Shown in pieces: positions 1 through 8,345 of a DNA stretch of 64,000 bases. The DNA comes from Leifsonia sp040686855 (GTDB lineage Bacteria > Actinomycetota > Actinomycetes > Actinomycetales > Microbacteriaceae): assembly GCF_040686855.1 (NCBI RefSeq), contig NZ_JBFBOG010000002.1, positions 1-64,000 of the forward strand, in the 5' to 3' direction. Position numbers and translations under genes: made by a program. The notes beneath the pieces are model-generated. The model saw only the letters and a program-made list of their open reading frames with translations, had not been told where the DNA came from and ran no database searches. Numbering within the stretch: the stretch's first letter is position 1; each line of letters opens with the position of its first letter.

Positions 1-93
1 GCGTTCCAGGTCGCCGACGCAGCGATCGCGGGGCGGCACGGGGAGGCGCTTGTCACCATGCGGCACGCGCTCGCCTCCGGGGCGGATCCGGTC
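1..93 (+). CDS. holA: DNA polymerase III subunit delta, internal/C-terminal fragment (partial at both ends)
   Basis: Frame 1 is open from the first base and reads AFQVADAAIAGRHGEALVTM and then RHALASGADPVP. This matches my recall of the segment after the AAA-like domain of actinobacterial HolA, the clamp-loader subunit that opens the beta clamp. Base composition is GC-rich like the bulk of the window. The frame runs straight into low-GC DNA at about base 93-97 and continues as a different protein, so the 3' end of holA is missing. Only about 31 codons are visible, so the call rests on family recall rather than a full domain. Confidence 0.6.
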
Positions 94-3000
94 CCAAAAT
101 CGAAACAGGTCAGTGGTGCAGGTTATTTAGATGCGAGTAGTCTTGATTCATTAGAAGACTTACTTTCAGCAACTGATATGCGTGCTGTAGAGGGTGACCG
201 TCTGCTTATTTTAAAGCATGGCGATGTCTGGAAACGTATGTCTGTGGGTTTCAAAATGGATTTGAACCATTGGGATTCGCGTATTGAAGCTCAGCGTAGT
301 TGGTTTATTTCTCGTCAGCCATATCTTGATCGTTTAAGTGCCCGCGCAAGTCGTTATTTGTACCATACAGTTAAAGAAGCTGAACGCCGTGGTTTGCCGA
401 CAGAACTTGCACTCTTACCTGTAATTGAAAGTTCATATGACCCAGCTGCAACAAGTAGCGCAGCCGCAGCAGGTTTATGGCAGTTTATTCCGAGTACTGG
501 CCGTATTTATGGCTTAAAGCAAACAGGCATGTATGATGGCCGTCGAGATGTTGTTGAGTCGACTCGTGCTGCCTATGAGTTTTTAGGAAGCTTATATAAC
601 CAATTCGGTTCTTGGGAGCTTGCTTTAGCAGCCTATAACGCTGGACCTGGACGTATTCAACAAGCAATTAACCGAAATCAGGCAGCAGGTTTACCAACTG
701 ATTATTGGTCTTTAAAATTACCTCAAGAAACCATGAACTATGTTCCTCGTTTCTTGGCTGTTGCCCAAATTATTAAAAATCCAAAAGCTTACGGTATTTC
801 TTTACCGCCTATTGCAAATAGACCCCATTTCCGTGAAGTGACTTTATCTGCACCTTTATCTTTAAATGAAATTGCGTCTGTAGCTGGATTAAGTCGTTCG
901 GAACTCTATGCATTAAACCCGGGATATCGTGGTGAAATGGTAGACCCTGCAAGTCCAATGCGTATCTTGATTCCAGCAGATTTAAGTCCTTCAATTGATA
1001 ATAAATTAAAAGGTATGAAGTCAGGCGGTGGTTCAGGTTGGTGGGCAAATGTGACTTCACCATCTAAGCCAGATGTAAGTGCTTCAACATCTGTGACAAT
1101 TAAAACCACGCCTGCAAATCAGGTTCAACCAGTTAAACCGTCAACACCTACTAAAACAACGAGTAGCTCTAGCACGGTAAAAACTTCAACTCCTCGTGGG
1201 TCTGATGCTTTAGCCGCGTTTGCAGCTTCGGCTGATGTACCAAGTGCTCCACGTATTCCTGTTGCTGTGACACCTGCGGCAAATATTAAGCAAGTGAAGA
1301 CAGAGCCACCAATCTCGGCTGCAGAACGTGAAAAGATTTTAGCCGCAGTTCGAGCTGAAGGTGAGAAAGAAACAGTTCAACAAGCTTTAGAGCCACAACC
1401 AACGCAGGCTGAAAAAGATCAAGTGGTTGCCGAGTTAAAAGCTATTGCACCACAAGGAACAGAAATTGTTGATCCTTATGATGGCAAAATTAAGTTAACT
1501 GCAATTCAAACAAGTCAGTCAGTTGCAGAGCAACAAGGTAAAGAAGTAAGTAAAGGTTTTGCATATCCAAAAACTTTAGCTGAAGATGTGACTGTAGCTA
1601 ACTCTGAAGATGGGCAGCGCAATAAAGACAAGCCTTACATTAAAACTGATACAGATGTAGTGGTTGTACAGCCAAAAGGCAAACGTAGTACCTATACAGT
1701 TTTACCGGGTGATACTTTAGCTGTTATTGCGATGAAAAACGGCGTAAACTGGCGCGATGTTGCTAAGTGGAACCAGATTGATCCAGAAAAGACGTTATAT
1801 GTTGGTTCAACGCTTTATCTTTATGACGCTAAGCCACAAGAAGCTCAAACGACTTCAAAAAGCACAGCTAAACCAGATGTATATGTCGTTCAGGCTAACG
1901 ATAGCTTAAGCGGTGTGGCTAACCAGTTTAATTTGTCATTAAGACAATTGGCTGAATATAACGATTTATCAGTGACTGATGGCTTATTTGTTGGGCAAAA
2001 ACTACAGTTAAAAGAACCAAAAAATAGTCGCTCAAGTGCTAAAGTAGAACCGAAAGCTATTCAGGCAAGTGCAAAACGTATAGCAACTAAAAGCTATACT
2101 GTGAAGCGCGGTGAATATCTTAAATTGATTGCAGATCGTTATGCCCTCTCTAATCAGGAACTTGCTGAATTAACTCCGGGATTAACTGCGGGCAGTAACT
2201 TAATGGTAGGCCAAAAAATTAATGTGCCTACACAAGATATTTCTGTAGATGAAGTTGCTGAAACTAAGGCTTCTAGTAAATCTGAGAAAGCATCAGCAAG
2301 TGTTTCTTATAAAACAGAAGGCTATAAAGTACAACGTGGTGATACTTTATCGAGTATTGCAACTAAATCAAAAATTAGCTTGGCTGAGTTAGCCGAGTTA
2401 AATAACTTAAAAGCAAATAGCCATGTACAGCTTGGTCAAACTTTAAAAGTACCGGCAGGCTTAAGTGTTCCAGAACAATACGTTGTACAGTCTGGCGATA
2501 GCTTAAATGCGATTGCGAGTAAATATAATTTGCAAACAAGCTATTTGGCTGACCTAAACGGTTTGTCTCGTACTGCTGGTTTGCGTGCTGGTCAACGCTT
2601 AAAACTAACAGGTACGGTTGAAGAAGCGCCAACTAAATCTTCTAAAAACGCCAAAGAAGAAACACCGGAAACTTATACAGTTAAATCTGGTGATAGCTTA
2701 GGTAATATCGCTAATCGCTACCACTTACAGTTGGACTACCTTGCTTCATTAAATGGTCTTTCACGCAACAGTAGCGTTCGTGTGGGGCAGCGTTTAAAGC
2801 TAACGGGTGATGTGCCTACAGTTGAAACAGCTAAAGTAGATACTAAGTCTTCAACTAAAACGGTTGCTGCTGGTAAAAACACTGAAAGATATACGGTTAA
2901 ATCTGGTGAGTCTTTAAATAGTATTGCGAGCCGTGCTGGTATTTCAGTGCGTGAACTGGCTGAAATGAATGCATTAAAAGCAAATGCTAACTTACAGCGC

Positions 3001-3177
3001 GGTCAGAATATTGTGATTCCAAAAACTGTTGTGGAATACAAAGTGAAGCGTGGCGATACCTTGATCGGCCTTGCGAGTAAATATGGTTTAGAAACCAATT
3101 TCTTGGCTGAGCTGAATAATTTGACACCTTCTACTCAGCTTCGCATTGGTGATGTGATTAAAGTGCCTAATTTGTAA
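94..3177 (+). CDS. mltD: Membrane-bound lytic murein transglycosylase D-like, LysM repeats (5'-truncated, fused to holA)
   Basis: The protein cleaves peptidoglycan glycan strands to 1,6-anhydromuropeptides in the Gram-negative periplasm. Numbering from the fused ATG at 58, an SLT (GH23) domain covers residues ~100-215, with catalytic Glu124 in PVIESSYDP and the hallmark AAYNAGPGRI. A LysM-like motif follows near residue 260. A Thr/Ser/Pro/Lys linker leads to eight LysM modules (about residues 540-1039) with the repeated core Y-x-V-x-x-G-D-[ST]-L. The native signal peptide and lipobox are absent because the first codons belong to holA, so the real gene is truncated and the in-frame fusion is an accident of the junction. 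The next gene starts 15 bp downstream. Confidence 0.9.
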   Translation, partial: PKSKQVSGAGYLDASSLDSLEDLLSATDMRAVEGDRLLILKHGDVWKRMSVGFKMDLNHWDSRIEAQRSWFISRQPYLDRLSARASRYLYHTVKEAERRGLPTELALLPVIESSYDPAATSSAAAAGLWQFIPSTGRIYGLKQTGMYDGRRDVVESTRAAYEFLGSLYNQFGSWELALAAYNAGPGRIQQAINRNQAAGLPTDYWSLKLPQETMNYVPRFLAVAQIIKNPKAYGISLPPIANRPHFREVTLSAPLSLNEIASVAGLSRSELYALNPGYRGEMVDPASPMRILIPADLSPSIDNKLKGMKSGGGSGWWANVTSPSKPDVSASTSVTIKTTPANQVQPVKPSTPTKTTSSSSTVKTSTPRGSDALAAFAASADVPSAPRIPVAVTPAANIKQVKTEPPISAAEREKILAAVRAEGEKETVQQALEPQPTQAEKDQVVAELKAIAPQGTEIVDPYDGKIKLTAIQTSQSVAEQQGKEVSKGFAYPKTLAEDVTVANSEDGQRNKDKPYIKTDTDVVVVQPKGKRSTYTVLPGDTLAVIAMKNGVNWRDVAKWNQIDPEKTLYVGSTLYLYDAKPQEAQTTSKSTAKPDVYVVQANDSLSGVANQFNLSLRQLAEYNDLSVTDGLFVGQKLQLKEPKNSRSSAKVEPKAIQASAKRIATKSYTVKRGEYLKLIADRYALSNQELAELTPGLTAGSNLMVGQKINVPTQDISVDEVAETKASSKSEKASASVSYKTEGYKVQRGDTLSSIATKSKISLAELAELNNLKANSHVQLGQTLKVPAGLSVPEQYVVQSGDSLNAIASKYNLQTSYLADLNGLSRTAGLRAGQRLKLTGTVEEAPTKSSKNAKEETPETYTVKSGDSLGNIANRYHLQLDYLASLNGLSRNSSVRVGQRLKLTGDVPTVETAKVDTKSSTKTVAAGKNTERYTVKSGESLNSIASRAGISVRELAEMNALKANANLQRGQNIVIPKTVVEYKVKRGDTLIGLASKYGLETNFLAELNNLTPSTQLRIGDVIKVPNL

Positions 3178-3192
3178 AATAATTAGCCACTT

Positions 3193-4978
3193 ATGCATAA
3201 ATTAAATTTTCAACTGAGCCTGCTAGTCGGGCTCAGTGTCATTTCCCATAGTGTTTTTTCTGCACAGCAAACCACTTCATATATAGCGATTCATTCTAAG
3301 CCTAAGTATTTAGAAATGATGGCTATGCCATATGCAAATCCTAATGCACCTAAGGGTGGCCTATTAAGTCAGGCAGCTCAAGGAACTTTTGATAACCTCA
3401 ATAGTATGAATGGGAAAGGGAATGCTACAGAAGGCGTGAATTATCTTTTTGATACCTTAATGACTCAATCACTTGATGAGGTCGGGGTTTTATATCCGCT
3501 TTTGGCACAGAAAGTGAGTTTTGACCCAGAAAAAACGCAATCAGTGACTTTCTATTTAAACCCTAAGGCGCGTTTTAGTAATGGGCAGGCAGTCACTGCG
3601 GCAGATGTTAAATTTAGTTTTGATGCCTATCAGACTAAATCTAATTTAGGTTTGCAAATGTACCTTGCTGATTTAGCAAAAACAGAAGTAATAAATGCTC
3701 ATCAAGTAAAGTTTAGTTTTAAGTCTACACATAACCCTAAAATGCCATTCATTTTGGCAACCCTACCCATTTATTCAAAAGTAGATTGGCAAAAAAGAGA
3801 TTTTAGCCGAATTACCTTACAACCGATTATTGGTTCGGGGCCATATGTAGTTGAACGAGTTGATCCGGGTAGAAGCATCAGTTATAAAAGAAATCCAAAT
3901 TATTGGGCAAAAGATTTACCTATTAATAAGGGGCGTTATAACTTTGACCGCTTGAGATATGTTTATTATCGAAATTGGGATATTGCTTTTGAAGGATTTA
4001 AATCTGGGCAATACACTTTGCATGAAGAAACTAATCCTAAAAAATGGGTAACTGATTACCGGTTTCCAGCCGTAAAAGCAGGGTTGGTTTCTCAATATAA
4101 GTTTCGTCACCATAATCCGATTGCCACTGAAAGCTATGTTTTTAATACGCGACGAAAACCTTTAAATGATATTCGTTTTAGACAAGCCTTAACCTATGCC
4201 TATGACTTTGAATGGCAGAATAAAGCTTTGTTTTATGGACAATATCAGCGCCTACAAAGTTATTTTGAAAATAGTGAATTAGCAGCAACAGGCCGACCTT
4301 CAAAAACTGAATTAGAGTTGTTAAAACCGTTATTACCTAAGTTATCTTCACTCATGCAGCAAGGTGTTTTAGCAAATTGGAAATACCCCGTGTCTGATGC
4401 GAGTGGTTTCAATCGTCAGAATTTATTAACTGCGCGCCAATTGCTTATACAAGCTGGCTATAAAGTTAAAGAAGGGCAGCTCTTTACCCCTGAGGGCAAG
4501 AAAGTTCAGCTTGAGTTTTTAATTCAGCAAGATGGTAAACAACGAACACTTTTACCTTTTATTCGTAACTTAAAAAAGTTAGGTATTGCAGTTAATTTGC
4601 GTCAGGTTGATGCTCCGCAATATTTAGAACGGACTCGTCGTTACGATTTTGATATGACCACAATGAGTTTGCCTCAATCTCTCAATCCGGGAAATGAACA
4701 GACTCAATTTTGGGGGAGTATCGCCGCAGCTCAGGATGGAAATTACAATTATGCTGGAATTCGCAATCCAGTAATTGATCAAGTGATTTCAAAACTCGTT
4801 GCGAGTAAAAATCGTGAACAGCAGGTTATTTATACTCGCATTCTCGATCGATTGCTTAGAGCTGGTTATTATCAAATCCCGACTTATGGTAAAGGTGAAA
4901 ACTGGTATGCTTATTGGAATATGTATCAACAACCTAAAATTAAACCAGCACTTTCTTCTGGGATAGAATATTGGTGGA
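3193..4978 (+). CDS. Extracellular solute-binding protein, family 5 (YejA-like oligopeptide binding), 3'-truncated
   Basis: This is a periplasmic binding component of a peptide ABC importer. It begins with a typical signal peptide (hydrophobic run LSLLVGLSVISHSVFSA, cleavage after SVFSA). It carries the SBP_bac_5 hallmarks NPNAPKGG and RFSNGQAVTAADVKFSFDA. About 595 residues are present before the junction, close to the usual ~600 for YejA relatives, so only the last few residues are lost. After the WW at about 4976 the reading frame enters GC-rich DNA and becomes meaningless until a stop at 5133. It has the same low-GC codon use as the upstream mltD-like gene and presumably forms an operon with it in the donor genome. 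Confidence 0.88.
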
Positions 4979-4979
4979 G

Positions 4980-5747
4980 TGGGCCGAGGACGAAGGACTC
5001 GCGATCAGGATCCGCGGGCTGCACAAGCGGTTCGGCGAGAAGATCGCGGTGGACGGGATCGACCTGGATGTGCCGTCCGGCAGCTTCTACGGCCTGGTCG
5101 GCCCGAACGGCGCCGGCAAGACCACGACGCTGAGCATGGCGACCGGGCTGCTGCGTCCCGACGCCGGGCAGGTCCTCATCCACGGCGTCGACATGTGGCA
5201 GCAGCCCCTGGTCGCCAAGGCGATGGTCGGCGTGCTTTCCGATGGTGTACGGCTGTTCGACCGCCTGACCGGCCAGCAGCTCGTCGAGTACGCGGGGCTG
5301 CTCAGCGGGATGGACCGGCCGACCGCCCAGCAGCGCACGGCCGACCTCCTCCAGCTCCTCGATCTCCAGTCCGCGGGAGGCACCCTCGTCGTGGACTACT
5401 CGGCCGGTATGACGAAGAAGATCGCGTTGGCCGCCGCCATGGTCCACGCGCCGCGGGTGCTGGTGCTGGACGAGCCGTTCGAGTCCGTCGACCCGGTGTC
5501 GGCGGCGAACATCCGCGACATCCTGCGCACCTACGTGCAGGGCGGCGGCACGGTCGTCGTGTCGTCGCATGTCATGGACCTCGTCGAGCGGATGTGCGAC
5601 CACGTCGCCGTCATCAGCGCCGGTCGTGTGCTCGCCGCGGGGTCGGTGGACGACGTGCGCGCCGGATCCACGCTCGAGGACCGCTTCGTCGAGCTCGTCG
5701 GCGGACGCCGGGTCGGGGAGGGGCCGGAGTGGTTGCGACACTCGTAA
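4980..5747 (+). CDS. ABC transporter ATP-binding protein (5' end lost at junction)
   Basis: This is a cytoplasmic ATPase subunit of a two-component ABC system. Walker A GPNGAGKTT lies at 5100-5126. The signature is the variant YSAGMTKKIALA near 5398, where YSxGM replaces LSGGQ as in several daunorubicin/antibiotic-type ATPases. Walker B is VLVLDEPFESVDP near 5458, followed by a VVSSHVMD H-loop near 5560. The frame can be read from TTG 4971 or GTG 4974, but these codons lie in the foreign DNA or at the join, so the native start is probably missing. It overlaps the permease start by 19 bp. The substrate cannot be told from the sequence. Confidence 0.88.
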   Translation, partial: WAEDEGLAIRIRGLHKRFGEKIAVDGIDLDVPSGSFYGLVGPNGAGKTTTLSMATGLLRPDAGQVLIHGVDMWQQPLVAKAMVGVLSDGVRLFDRLTGQQLVEYAGLLSGMDRPTAQQRTADLLQLLDLQSAGGTLVVDYSAGMTKKIALAAAMVHAPRVLVLDEPFESVDPVSAANIRDILRTYVQGGGTVVVSSHVMDLVERMCDHVAVISAGRVLAAGSVDDVRAGSTLEDRFVELVGGRRVGEGPEWLRHS

Positions 5748-7300
5748 GGCTGCGGCTGCTGGTCCTGCGGAACTCGTTCCGTCGGAGCACCAGCCAGCTG
5801 GTGGCCGTCGTCATCGGCGCCCTCTACGGCGCGATCGGCCTGCTCGTCGTGCTGGGCGCGCTCGTCGGACTCTCGTTCGCGCCCGCCGAGGTCGCGACCA
5901 CCGCCGTCGTCCTGGCCGGGTCGGCCGCCGTGCTCGGCTGGGCCGTCTTCCCGCTGCTCCTCTCGGGCGTCGAGCAGACGCTCGACCCCGGACACCTCGC
6001 CGTGTACCCGATCGGCCCGCGTCCCCTCATGCTCGGGATGCTGCTCAGCGGAGCCGTCGGGGTCGCCGGCGCCGCGACCACGATCGCATCGCTCGGGACC
6101 GCGCTGCCGTGGCTGCGGTCGCCGGGCGTCGCGCTGATCGCGCTGATCACCGGCGTGCTCGGCGCCGCGACCTGCATCGTCGTGTCACGGGCGGTCACCT
6201 CCGTCGCGAGCGGGCTGGCTTCGGGGCGGCGGTTCCGGGAGGCGAGCGGGCTGCTCATCCTGATCCCGCTCATCCTGGCCGGGCCGATCGTCATCGGCAT
6301 CACCAGCGGCCTGCGCAGCTCGGCGGACGCGCTGCCGTCCATCGCGTCCGGACTCGGCTGGTCGCCGCTCGGCGCGGTGTGGGCCGTGCCGGGCGCCATC
6401 GCAGCGGGCGATCCCCTCGGCGCGCTGCTGCGGCTGCTCATCGCCGTGGCGACGTTCGTCGTGCTGTGGTTCGTGTGGCGCTGGGGGCTCGCGCGGTCGC
6501 TCGTGACGCCGGCGCGCGCGTCCTCACGGGTGCGGGCTCCGGGAAAGTCCGGGCTGTTCGGGGTTCTCCCCGGGACGCCCGCCGGCGCGATCGCCGCGCG
6601 GTGCCTGACCTACTGGTTCCGCGACCCGCGCTACCTCCGCCAGCTGCTCGTCATCCCGCTGCTGCCGGCGGTCATGTGGTTCTACTCGAGCATCAACCAC
6701 TCCACCGGGTACATCTTCGCGGTCGGCCCGGTCGTCGCGTTCGCGCTGGGGATCGGGATGATCGCCGACGTCTCGTACGACTCCGCCGCCTTCGCGCTGC
6801 ACGTCTCCAAGGCGGTGCCCGGACGCGCCGACCGGTGGGGACGCGCCTCCGCACTGGTCTCGTTCGCCGTGCCCGCGGTCGCGATCCTCACGCTGGGCTC
6901 TGCTGCGGTCGAGGGCGACTGGCTGCCGGCGCCGGGCCTGCTCGGCCTGACGCTCGGGATGCTGCTCAGCGGAGTCGCCGTGTGCTCGGTCACGTCCGCG
7001 CGCTTCGTGTTCCCGGTGCCGGAGCCCGGCGACAACCCCTTCCGGTCGCGGCCGGGTGCGAACATCTCGCTGCTCGGCCCGACGTTCGCGGCCTGGGGCG
7101 TGATCGCCGTGCTGTGCCTGCCGGAGGTCGTGCTGCTCGTCGTGTCCCTGGTCACGCGCGAGGCCGTGTGGGGCTGGCTGGGATTGGCGGCCGGCGTGGT
7201 GCTCGGCGCGGTCCTCCTCGTCGTCGGGGTGCGTCTCGGCGGCCGCGTCCTCGACGCCCGCGCCCCGGAGCTGCTGCAGCAGCTCCGCAAGGACGGCTGA
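5729..7300 (+). CDS. ABC transporter permease, multi-pass membrane protein
   Basis: This 523-residue integral membrane protein has roughly ten or more hydrophobic helices, for example LVAVVIGALYGAIGLLVVLG near the N-terminus and LGLAAGVVLGAVLLVVGV near the C-terminus. It is coupled to the ATPase gene upstream, so it is most likely the membrane half of the same exporter. I chose GTG 5729 because GGGGAGGGG sits about 6 bp upstream and the overlap with the ATPase stop (5747) is typical translational coupling. The N-terminus VVATLVRLRLLVLRNSFRR is basic and cytoplasmic-looking. Longer upstream extensions in this frame are only a shadow of the ATPase gene. Confidence 0.85.
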   Translation: MVATLVRLRLLVLRNSFRRSTSQLVAVVIGALYGAIGLLVVLGALVGLSFAPAEVATTAVVLAGSAAVLGWAVFPLLLSGVEQTLDPGHLAVYPIGPRPLMLGMLLSGAVGVAGAATTIASLGTALPWLRSPGVALIALITGVLGAATCIVVSRAVTSVASGLASGRRFREASGLLILIPLILAGPIVIGITSGLRSSADALPSIASGLGWSPLGAVWAVPGAIAAGDPLGALLRLLIAVATFVVLWFVWRWGLARSLVTPARASSRVRAPGKSGLFGVLPGTPAGAIAARCLTYWFRDPRYLRQLLVIPLLPAVMWFYSSINHSTGYIFAVGPVVAFALGIGMIADVSYDSAAFALHVSKAVPGRADRWGRASALVSFAVPAVAILTLGSAAVEGDWLPAPGLLGLTLGMLLSGVAVCSVTSARFVFPVPEPGDNPFRSRPGANISLLGPTFAAWGVIAVLCLPEVVLLVVSLVTREAVWGWLGLAAGVVLGAVLLVVGVRLGGRVLDARAPELLQQLRKDG

Positions 7301-7316
7301 CGCACCGCGTGCTGCA

Positions 7317-7368
7317 GTTGACGCAACACGCCGCGATGCCTGCGTCGGCGACGGCGTGTCGCGTCAAC
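7317..7368. repeat. Intergenic palindrome unit A (ACACGCCG family)
   Basis: The left arm GTTGACGCAACACGCCG (7317-7333) and right arm CGGCGTGTCGCGTCAAC (7352-7368) pair with one mismatch around an 18-nt loop. It lies 16 bp after the permease stop. It is the first of four palindromes in a 414-bp stretch with no convincing gene (7301-7714) and could act as a terminator for the ABC genes, although no T-run follows. Confidence 0.8.
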
Positions 7369-7410
7369 CAGGGGCCGGCGCGGGCGGGCGTGGGCACGTC
7401 CGCGCGCTGT

Positions 7411-7464
7411 AGTTGACACAACACGCCGCGATGGATGCGTTGGCAACGGCGTGTTGCGTCAACT
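7411..7464. repeat. Intergenic palindrome unit B (ACACGCCG family)
   Basis: Arms AGTTGACACAACACGCCG (7411-7428) and CGGCGTGTTGCGTCAACT (7447-7464) pair with one mismatch around an 18-nt loop, the same architecture as unit A. Arm and loop length are conserved while the loop sequence differs, which suggests that the paired structure is what is kept. Confidence 0.8.
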
Positions 7465-7515
7465 GGATGGCCGATGAGGCGTGGACGGCTGACGCAGTCG
7501 CTCCGATCTGGTGGG

Positions 7516-7557
7516 CCCAACACGCCGTTATGCGGGTGGGCGTAACGGCGTGTTGGG
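7516..7557. repeat. Intergenic palindrome unit C (ACACGCCG family, short loop)
   Basis: Arms CCCAACACGCCGTTATGC (7516-7533) and GCGTAACGGCGTGTTGGG (7540-7557) pair over 18 bp with one G-T wobble around a 6-nt loop. The core AACACGCCG is shared with units A, B and E, but the flanking arm sequence is different. Confidence 0.8.
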
Positions 7558-7628
7558 ACCAGTAGATGCAGCAAGCCAACGTCGTTGCGAGCGTTGGCGG
7601 GCGACGGCCGATCCACCCATCTGGTGGG

Positions 7629-7670
7629 CCCGACACGCCGTTATGCGGATGGGCGTAGCGGCGTGTTGGG
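7629..7670. repeat. Intergenic palindrome unit D (near copy of unit C)
   Basis: Arms CCCGACACGCCGTTATGC (7629-7646) and GCGTAGCGGCGTGTTGGG (7653-7670) surround a 6-nt loop. The unit is nearly identical to unit C, including the flanking CTGGTGGG, so C and D are a recent local duplication. It ends 44 bp before the DUF2087 start codon. Confidence 0.8.
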
Positions 7671-7714
7671 AGCAGCAGGTGCGGCGGCGGGCGCGTGCGT
7701 GCGAGGGTGGACGG

Positions 7715-8221
7715 GTGGATGAGGCGGAGGTCGCGGGCGCGGACTGGCGGCCGGTGGTCGCGGCGCTGGCCAACCGGGACGCGCGGGGCGTCTGGGCCGC
7801 GCTCGTGGCGACGGGCGGCGCGGATGCCGGCCTGAGCGCGTCGCGGACGCGGCGGGCGCTGGAACTGCTCGAGCGCGTCGGGCTGGTGCGCGGGGTGGGC
7901 GACTCGTTCGAGGCGGACGATGCGGTGTTCCGGGCCCTCCTCGCGGCATCGACGGCGAACCGGCCCAAACCGACGGGGGTGGATCGCTTCCTCCGGCCGG
8001 ACGGCCGCATCGACCGGTACCCGTCGTCTGCGGACGACCGGATGGCGCTCCTGCGCATGATCGCGGAGTCCGTGCTCGCCGGCGGCGAGGTCATCGGCGA
8101 GCGCGAGCTGACGGAGCGCCTGGCGCACCGCAGCGACGACCCGGTGGCCCTGCGGCGCTACCTCGTGGACGCCGGCCTCGTCGTCCGCACCCGCTCGGGC
8201 TCGGAGTACGCGCGCGCCTGA
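7715..8221 (+). CDS. DUF2087 domain-containing protein (putative regulator)
   Basis: This 168-residue cytoplasmic protein has a winged-helix-like N-terminal half (LSASRTRRALELLERVGLVR) and a C-terminal DUF2087 module. The latter contains RFLRPDGRIDRYP, then E-LTERLAHRSDDPVALRR and the closing YLVDAGLVVRTRSGSEY. DUF2087 is often found attached to DNA-binding or acetyltransferase domains, and its role is unknown. I start at GTG 7715 because GAGGGTGG precedes it. Longer upstream readings would translate palindromes C and D and are not credible. The gene stands alone between palindromes A-D and E, which is unusual. Confidence is high in the domain and low in function. Confidence 0.8.
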   Translation: MDEAEVAGADWRPVVAALANRDARGVWAALVATGGADAGLSASRTRRALELLERVGLVRGVGDSFEADDAVFRALLAASTANRPKPTGVDRFLRPDGRIDRYPSSADDRMALLRMIAESVLAGGEVIGERELTERLAHRSDDPVALRRYLVDAGLVVRTRSGSEYARA

Positions 8222-8230
8222 ACCAGGGGA

Positions 8231-8271
8231 CGCAACACGCCGTTGAGCCGCGGAGATGGCGGCGTGTTGCG
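8231..8271. repeat. Intergenic palindrome unit E (ACACGCCG family)
   Basis: Perfect 12-bp arms CGCAACACGCCG (8231-8242) and CGGCGTGTTGCG (8260-8271) enclose a 17-nt loop. The unit lies between the convergent ends of the DUF2087 gene and the glycosidase-like gene, a position where a bidirectional terminator would be useful. No T-tract is present. Confidence 0.8.
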
Positions 8272-8345
8272 ACCCATGGATCGGATGATTGTCGAATCGT
8301 CGGCCTGGCAGTATGCCCGCACCCGCTGACGGGGGCGGTGACCCC

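Larger units (their letters stand above)
94..4978. other. Low-GC foreign segment (Acinetobacter-like), probable chimeric insertion
   Basis: GC content drops abruptly from about 70% to about 40% near base 94 and returns near base 4978. Codon use in the segment is AT-rich (TTA, AAA, GAA), unlike everything else in the window. It holds two genes in an order I associate with Acinetobacter: an mltD-type LysM transglycosylase followed by a YejA-type peptide-binding protein. Both outer ends cut through coding sequence (holA on the left, an ABC ATPase on the right). No transposase, integrase, terminal inverted repeat or target-site duplication is visible. A cross-phylum assembly chimera or contamination fits better than natural transfer. 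Confidence 0.85.

Noticed and set aside
94..4978. Natural horizontal transfer into the actinobacterium
   Set aside because: No mobile element, integration site, or codon amelioration; both ends fall inside genes.
84..5013. GGATCC sites near both junctions as cloning scars
   Set aside because: GGATCC occurs at 84-89 and 5008-5013, both within GC-rich flanks where such sites are common; the joins do not fall at the sites.
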